This document shows, in pieces, positions 58,767-64,000 of a stretch of 64,000 nt of DNA (position 1 is the stretch's first letter; each line of letters begins with the position of its first letter). Both the position numbers and the translations under genes were made by a program. The DNA is from Bacteroides zhangwenhongii. Lineage in GTDB: Bacteria > Bacteroidota > Bacteroidia > Bacteroidales > Bacteroidaceae. The notes below the pieces were generated by a model. That model was given only the letters and a program-made list of their open reading frames with translations, ran no database searches and was not told where the DNA came from. The stretch is taken from contig NZ_CP059856.1 in assembly GCF_009193325.2 (NCBI RefSeq), positions 2,666,001 to 2,730,000 of the forward strand, given 5' to 3'.

Positions 58767-60623
58767 TTATTTTACATTCTTATACCAACGCGGGTCACCT
58801 ACTTGAGCATCAATTTTCAGTTTGAAGTTGCCGTTTCCTGCATCTTCAAACAGTTCGGTAACTGTTTTGGACGTATCTATCCAGGCATTAGGAAAGGCGT
58901 TGGTATCTATCGCTTTGTTATGTACGTTCAGCACTGCTAATTGTCCGGCTTCGGTAGCTGCCGCCGCATAGTTACCAGAGAATTCCTTTACAGTCATTTT
59001 ATAGCCTATATTAGGGCTCTCCTTTACAAAGCAGGCCGAAATATTATTCTTATAGTAGAGATTGCCATTACCATATTGACTTTCAAAAGGAGTCTTGCCC
59101 AAATCCGCTAACGTACAATTTTCTACAGTAATAACCACACTATTGGCATCTTTCACATAAACGGCGCGTTCTGTCATCTTATAAAGTGTAGAGTTGGTGA
59201 TAGTAATTGCTTTAGAACCGTAATAATTGAAAACACTTTCCATATCTTCAAATAGACAGTCGTCGATGAGTACGGCAGAAAGTAAGTTTTGCACTCCGTC
59301 ATTTTTGGTTGGCCAGTCACAAACAGTCTTCATGTTACTAAAGTTACACTTCTTGAAATCTACCACAGCATCAGTAGCGAGTTGGGCAGTTTCATTGTTA
59401 GTCAGCAGAGCAGTTGAGTTATCACCTGTTATATCCAAGTTATTCAATGCTATCTTTTGAAGACTGGTATATTGTATCTGTTTCAGATTCATCTTCACTT
59501 GTTTTTCTGTATCACCAATCAGTAACAACTCTGTTACAGCTTCGGGCACTACTATTGCATCACTAAAGGTATAACCTTCTGCATTGGCAGCAAATACTAA
59601 CGCAACTTTACCGGAAGCACCGGACAATATTGTCGACAGGTTTGTTTCTGCATTAATCGCTTTTTGAGCATAATCAGCAGGAATTGCTTCATTCTCTGAA
59701 ACTTTATCACCGTCGCCATCCTCGCTGCCACCATCACCCCAAGGTGTGTTGCTGCCGGAACCACCGTCTATTTCTCCGCTAGTCTCTTTTCCTACATTGA
59801 TATTGAAAGTATACTCATAGCCTGCAACAAACTTATTTATCTTGCTGCCTTCAGGCACTGTGTACTGATACTTACCACCGTCTGCCATGATAGTGAGCGA
59901 CATTTTATTTATCAACTCTTCAGCAGGCAACATGATACCGATAAAAGATTTATCTCCTGTTTTCTGCAGGGAAATAGACTTCTGCGTATCCATGTTAGTC
60001 AATTTCCCGTCTATCAGGCTGAAAGTAGCTGTGGTATTCATCCCCCCTACCGTTATACTTGTCACATTCGACACGTTTTCATTCGTAATCTTGACACGTA
60101 GAAGCACTAACTGATGATGGAAAGTGAATGCCAATCCACCTGCCAACAATGATTCTGTAGACTGGTTGGCGGCCTTTGCCCACATTAAATCGTGGGCAGA
60201 GATACCGTTAGACTGATCGCTTACATCTACTTTATAAAGTGCTGCTGTGGCATCAATAACATCCGCAGATGTAGTATGCGGATAATAGGCTACGAAATTC
60301 GTAGGCATATCATAGATTGCTATTCCGGGATCGGACGAGAAGTTCGCCGTAAGCCCCTCGCCAATCGTCGTATATTTCACGTTAAGGGCATCGTTCAGCA
60401 CATTCTTATCTTCTGTATCGAACATGTATATACCAATAGCATCACCGTTCTCCCATTCACTGGTTTCGCTATTCAATCGTGTAGTGAAACGGTCGTTGCC
60501 CGAACTGATAGTGCGAAGCATTCTTTGACCATCGCCATCAGTAAGAAAATTTTCATTAACTTCACTACAAGCTACTGCCAATGTTCCGGCAACCGCTAAG
60601 AAAAATAGATGTTTCAGATTCAT
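58767..60623 (-). CDS. Fimbrillin-domain lipoprotein with right-handed beta-helix
   Basis: The protein has 618 residues from the ATG ending at 60623; an in-frame start ten codons upstream is less likely because the signal peptide (NLKHLFFLAVAGTLAVACSE) starts here. Lipobox AVAC. Residues about 30-290 resemble a fimbrillin/Mfa-like domain (SEWENGDAIGIYMFD, LTFHHQLVLLRVKI), similar to the next gene. The C-terminal part has beta-helix-like repeats (LDITGDNSTALLT, FKKCNFSNMKT, IDDCLFEDMESV) and ends WYKNVK. No catalytic residue is recognised; it is probably a surface pectin-binding protein or inactive relative. Confidence 0.72.
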   Translation of the reverse strand: MNLKHLFFLAVAGTLAVACSEVNENFLTDGDGQRMLRTISSGNDRFTTRLNSETSEWENGDAIGIYMFDTEDKNVLNDALNVKYTTIGEGLTANFSSDPGIAIYDMPTNFVAYYPHTTSADVIDATAALYKVDVSDQSNGISAHDLMWAKAANQSTESLLAGGLAFTFHHQLVLLRVKITNENVSNVTSITVGGMNTTATFSLIDGKLTNMDTQKSISLQKTGDKSFIGIMLPAEELINKMSLTIMADGGKYQYTVPEGSKINKFVAGYEYTFNINVGKETSGEIDGGSGSNTPWGDGGSEDGDGDKVSENEAIPADYAQKAINAETNLSTILSGASGKVALVFAANAEGYTFSDAIVVPEAVTELLLIGDTEKQVKMNLKQIQYTSLQKIALNNLDITGDNSTALLTNNETAQLATDAVVDFKKCNFSNMKTVCDWPTKNDGVQNLLSAVLIDDCLFEDMESVFNYYGSKAITITNSTLYKMTERAVYVKDANSVVITVENCTLADLGKTPFESQYGNGNLYYKNNISACFVKESPNIGYKMTVKEFSGNYAAAATEAGQLAVLNVHNKAIDTNAFPNAWIDTSKTVTELFEDAGNGNFKLKIDAQVGDPRWYKNVK

Positions 60624-60678
60624 AATATTATCTTTTAATTTATTCTTAATCATATAAGTTCATATTCTCAATTTAAAT

Positions 60679-62331
60679 TTAAGGCAACCAACGAGTATCA
60701 CCGGCACGGTTGCTTACAATCGGAGAAGAGGTATCCTTAATCGTCAAGTCTCCATTAGCCGGATCGGCAAACAGTTCGGCTGCCGTAATTTTCAAATCGG
60801 TCGCATTCATATTCTTACCTCCCAATGCATAGTCTGCGGTGGTATAGTTATTAGAGAATGTAGTAGTAGTGTTAGCACCGATAGCAAACAAGTCACCGCA
60901 AGGGGATGCCAACAAGATACCTTCCATTACCAATTTGGAACCTACGGCAGATTCAATGTTTATCAGACGTTGATTACGGCTGTAGTTGTAAATGGTTACA
61001 TTCTTATATTCCAGGTCGATAGGTTTATCCATATAAGGAGCATAGAAGAGATTACCCCAGCCATAACCATCGGTTCCGTTATTGTCGTTACTAAACGTAC
61101 AGTTGCGGAAAACAGCACGGTCTACCTGGTCATAAGAAACTCCATTATCTTTGTCGAAAGATTGGAGGTGAATCATACCAAATGCACTTGTTTGCCATCC
61201 ACAACCTTCAAAACGGCATCCTTCCATTTCCAGATTCATAATGTACTTGGTATTAGCTGACTGATGGCGCCAGAAACCTCGGCGAAGACTTATGAAATCG
61301 CAATTTACAAAGCTGACATTCTCTATTGTGTATGCCTTGCTGGTATTCATAAAGTAGTTATTGTTTGCTTCATGACGGAATTCAATATTATCAAACTCCA
61401 GACTGGAGAGGTAAGAACCCTCTGCAATACTCCAACTACCTTCCAAAACAACAATAGGTTTAACTCCATCACGACTACCGGCCAAACGGAAGCCTTTCAT
61501 CAAAGCGAACGGAGTGACGCGGTAAGAAGAACCTGCAGGCAAATAGTATTCTGTACCTTCGGGCACTTCAGGATCAACATCGTTGTTCAGCAACATCGCA
61601 GATAAGTCGTCATCCAAGCCTACCGGTATGGACATAGCCGACGGGCCTGCCGTACGGAACGTTACCTGATTGTAAGGTTTGTCATATTTACGGGGTTTAC
61701 TGGTATCATACAGGTTGACAGCATACAGTGTATTCTTCGTTAAGCCATCCACTTCGGCAAATCCCTGCATCATTTCTTCAATGGTCAGATAACGGCTAAT
61801 ACCAGGCAGTGTCGTATTCATCATAGGCATAATGCTTATACTATCCACCGGATTATGTTTATTGTCTTTTTTCCAGCGAATGATAGCCGATGATTCCGTA
61901 ATCTCGGTTTTGGAAACATCTTCCACCAGTTGGGCATATTCCGGACGAGCTTCAGTAGAGGCACTGGCATAACTCCACTGCGAGTTATTGATAGCTTTGG
62001 CAGCATTACTGCGTACACGAATATAGAAAGTTGTACCGTAAGGAATATCATCGATGAATACATAAGGGTCGGTAGTTTCCATCTCCATAAACAAACTGGT
62101 ATAATATTGATCCTGATGTAGTTGTACCGTATAAGAGGCAGCATCGTTCACTTTATACCATACCAATGTCACAGAGTTTGCTTTTACCTCCGGTTTCTCC
62201 AATACAAACCGGGGCTGGAACAGATCGTCCACTTTCGTATATTTATCATCTGCCTCGCAGCCTATGAACAGGGTGCCGCAAAGGAGTGCGGGCAGCATAG
62301 CCGTTGCAAGTTTTCGTAATAACTTTATCAT
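60679..62331 (-). CDS. DUF4957/DUF5123-like beta-helix lipoprotein
   Basis: The protein has 550 residues from the ATG at 62331; a longer upstream frame runs into the susD 3' end and is not used. Lipobox FIGC near residue 25. Two fibronectin-like modules (about 40-240) precede a parallel beta-helix (about 290-550; FEGCGWQTSAFGMIHL, FRNCTFSNDN) that ends SNRAGDTRWLP. This matches pectin-PUL proteins I know only as DUF4957/DUF5123. They often follow SusD in pectin loci and may bind or process pectin at the surface; enzymatic activity is unproven. Confidence 0.8.
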   Translation of the reverse strand: MIKLLRKLATAMLPALLCGTLFIGCEADDKYTKVDDLFQPRFVLEKPEVKANSVTLVWYKVNDAASYTVQLHQDQYYTSLFMEMETTDPYVFIDDIPYGTTFYIRVRSNAAKAINNSQWSYASASTEARPEYAQLVEDVSKTEITESSAIIRWKKDNKHNPVDSISIMPMMNTTLPGISRYLTIEEMMQGFAEVDGLTKNTLYAVNLYDTSKPRKYDKPYNQVTFRTAGPSAMSIPVGLDDDLSAMLLNNDVDPEVPEGTEYYLPAGSSYRVTPFALMKGFRLAGSRDGVKPIVVLEGSWSIAEGSYLSSLEFDNIEFRHEANNNYFMNTSKAYTIENVSFVNCDFISLRRGFWRHQSANTKYIMNLEMEGCRFEGCGWQTSAFGMIHLQSFDKDNGVSYDQVDRAVFRNCTFSNDNNGTDGYGWGNLFYAPYMDKPIDLEYKNVTIYNYSRNQRLINIESAVGSKLVMEGILLASPCGDLFAIGANTTTTFSNNYTTADYALGGKNMNATDLKITAAELFADPANGDLTIKDTSSPIVSNRAGDTRWLP

Positions 62332-62351
62332 AACGTTTGTCTTTTTACTGA

Positions 62352-64000
62352 TTAGTATCCATAATAGTTCCGAATCAATCCGCGATGGTCTGTTATAACC
62401 TTTGCAGGGTAAGGACACAGGTATCTCACAGGATCGGTAGGTTTCACTAATTGATCGTTGTTCTTGTTGATAAATCCACGGAAACTCCATGAAATAGCAT
62501 CCAACGTTTCATAAAGCTGTGTTTCTTTGTTCAACACTCTCCATCCCAACGCATACTCCAATACTGTGTAACCAGCAGGGCGACCTACACCGGGACCATA
62601 TTCGTCAATACCTACAATGTCTAATACTTTTCTATCAGAATGTTCAGGATCCGTCACTTGCTTGTAATAGATATTAGACGGTACTTTCTCAATGCCCGGT
62701 ACGTAAGCTCCGTTAGCTACCAATCCCCAATTAATCATCTCATTATAAAGATTATAGATGACTTCACCGTACTTATTCCAACGTGCAAGATCGTACTTAC
62801 GAATACCTTCACCACCAAACTCCCATTTACGCTCATCCATGAGTGCTTGGAAGAAATCTGCTTCATTAGTCAGGCTCTCTACATAACTTTCTACTTTATC
62901 CGTCCATTGAGCCGCATCGAAAGCACGGCGGCGAACACGCTTCAGTGCTTCTTTGGCATCGTCACGCGGTCCGTAAAGTTCATTGACTGCTTCAGCATAC
63001 ATCAGCAAAACATCTGCAAAACGCATACGTACGCTGTTGATACCTGTATTAGAACCACTGGAAGCACCCAGCGGAGACTGCATATAGAGTTTGGACCATT
63101 TACCAACACCCATACCGGTCACTCCCATATCAATCTCCTGATTCAGGTCTTTATCATATTTATAAGGTACACAAGTCATATCACGACGCAAATCATCTTT
63201 ATCAAACGAATAGACATACGTACCGCAGAAAGTTACATAGTTGCGGGCGCTGCCATAAGAGTGCTTACCTTCTGCAATAGTGACACCGATATTATAGCCA
63301 TAACGACTGGTGACACTTTTCAGCATCGGAACAGCGAACATGACATCATCGTTGTTGGCAGTCTTCCAGTTACATTCATTTACCCACAAGTTTTCAAAAC
63401 TTTGAGTCAGGTCATGTTTGCTTTCTTTGATTACTTTTCCCAGATAAGTGACGGCAATTTCATAGTAGTGTTCAAAGTTATCGCCACGTTCCATGTAACC
63501 TACGTGAGTCACATCTTCTTTGTCGGCACGAAGAGTCCAACCACCCCGATAGAGAGCCAACTGTCCGATAAGCGACTGGCAATATTCGCGTGAAGCACGT
63601 TCTACACCATAATCCAAATCGACTGCATATTTCATCATCGGTTCTACAGCTATCAAGTCATCAATCAGATATTCCAGAATGACATTGCGGTCGGTAGTAC
63701 CCAAGCTGAAGAAGTCGTCGGTTGCTTCCGTTGGTTTGGTAATAAACACTACATCTCCCCATGTACGGATCAAGTCCAGATAGAGCATGGCACGAAGAGT
63801 TTTCGCTTCTCCATACATCTGTTGTGTTTCGGAGGGAGTATCACCTGTTACTTTATCGGAAAACAATGGTGACTCCTGCACAGCCTGCAAAAAGTCGTTG
63901 GCATAATTGATAGCATAATAGATATTGTTCCAAGTAGCGTTCAACACCGACCAGGTGGGACGGGAATCAAAGCAGCCTATATCCGAGCCATTGGTACTGA
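62352..64000 (-). CDS. SusD/RagB-family lipoprotein, N-terminus beyond the right edge
   Basis: The frame is open to the window edge, so the signal peptide lies outside. About 549 residues are visible. NATWNNIYYAINYANDFLQAV, GEAKTLRAMLYLDLIRTWGDVVF, RVRRRAFD and ERKWEFGGEGIRKYDLARWNKYGEVI are SusD signatures. It is the glycan-capturing partner of a SusC transporter, probably encoded just beyond the right edge. With GH28 and CE8 in the same operon the ligand is probably a pectic oligosaccharide. It precedes the DUF4957/5123 gene by 20 bp. Confidence 0.95.
   Translation of the reverse strand, partial: STNGSDIGCFDSRPTWSVLNATWNNIYYAINYANDFLQAVQESPLFSDKVTGDTPSETQQMYGEAKTLRAMLYLDLIRTWGDVVFITKPTEATDDFFSLGTTDRNVILEYLIDDLIAVEPMMKYAVDLDYGVERASREYCQSLIGQLALYRGGWTLRADKEDVTHVGYMERGDNFEHYYEIAVTYLGKVIKESKHDLTQSFENLWVNECNWKTANNDDVMFAVPMLKSVTSRYGYNIGVTIAEGKHSYGSARNYVTFCGTYVYSFDKDDLRRDMTCVPYKYDKDLNQEIDMGVTGMGVGKWSKLYMQSPLGASSGSNTGINSVRMRFADVLLMYAEAVNELYGPRDDAKEALKRVRRRAFDAAQWTDKVESYVESLTNEADFFQALMDERKWEFGGEGIRKYDLARWNKYGEVIYNLYNEMINWGLVANGAYVPGIEKVPSNIYYKQVTDPEHSDRKVLDIVGIDEYGPGVGRPAGYTVLEYALGWRVLNKETQLYETLDAISWSFRGFINKNNDQLVKPTDPVRYLCPYPAKVITDHRGLIRNYYGY

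Noticed and set aside
62332..62490. N-terminal extension of the DUF4957/5123-like protein
   Set aside because: It would run through the susD 3' end, and the lipoprotein signal begins at 62331.

Overview
The window looks like a chromosomal segment of a human-gut Bacteroides, probably in the thetaiotaomicron/ovatus/xylanisolvens group. Evidence includes SusC/SusD pairs, a hybrid two-component sensor (HTCS), Bacteroidetes-type promoters (-7 box TAnnTTTG), the LpxC-FabZ fusion, and lipoprotein signals typical of surface glycan-foraging systems. I see no tRNA, rRNA, CRISPR array or insertion sequence.

Left (1-16148, + strand): a polysaccharide-utilisation locus (PUL) for host mucin-type O-glycoproteins. 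It holds the SusC C-terminus, SusD, a DUF1735/discoidin-like surface lipoprotein, two tandem M60-family (HExxH) mucin-type peptidases, a GH109-type alpha-N-acetylgalactosaminidase, a YitT membrane protein, a GH2 beta-galactosidase and an APH-fold N-acetylhexosamine-kinase-like protein. The order resembles what I recall of B. thetaiotaomicron BT4247-BT4240, except that the peptidase gene is duplicated. The implied job is to cut O-glycopeptides at the surface, import the pieces, remove galactose and GalNAc, and phosphorylate the hexosamine.

Middle (16174-44562): conserved core genes. On the minus strand is truA-DMT transporter-DUF3256. On the plus strand are NfeD/flotillin, a DUF5715 lipoprotein, phoH, purC, menG, aroE, an alpha/beta hydrolase, TPM and LemA. 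A long collinear run follows: purM, prfA, pyrF, HD phosphohydrolase, lpxD, lpxC/fabZ, lpxA, a pRiA4b-like gene, miaA, a DPP4-like peptidase, lipA and a membrane protein with a Nudix-like tail. On the minus strand are an RsmI-like methylase, a GldB-like lipoprotein and fabI. Several intergenic repeat families sit exactly at gene 3' ends here.

Right (44798-64000): a second PUL, predicted to act on pectin. A GH28 gene, an HTCS regulator and a GH3 gene lie on the plus strand. They converge on a minus-strand operon that enters from beyond the right edge: SusD, a DUF4957/DUF5123-like beta-helix lipoprotein, a fimbrillin-domain beta-helix lipoprotein, a fimbrillin-domain CE8 pectinesterase and a second GH28. 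A PIN-domain toxin-antitoxin pair, bracketed by two strong hairpins, sits between the two arms.

The least explained items are a four-copy array of a perfect 8-bp palindrome on an exact 22-bp period (21001-21074), the palindromic repeats that supply the last codons of phoH and of one GH28 gene, the CE8 protein that keeps both catalytic aspartates but seems to lack the usual GRPW arginine motif, and a membrane protein with a degenerate Nudix-like domain. All function calls rest on reading motifs by eye; no database search was run.
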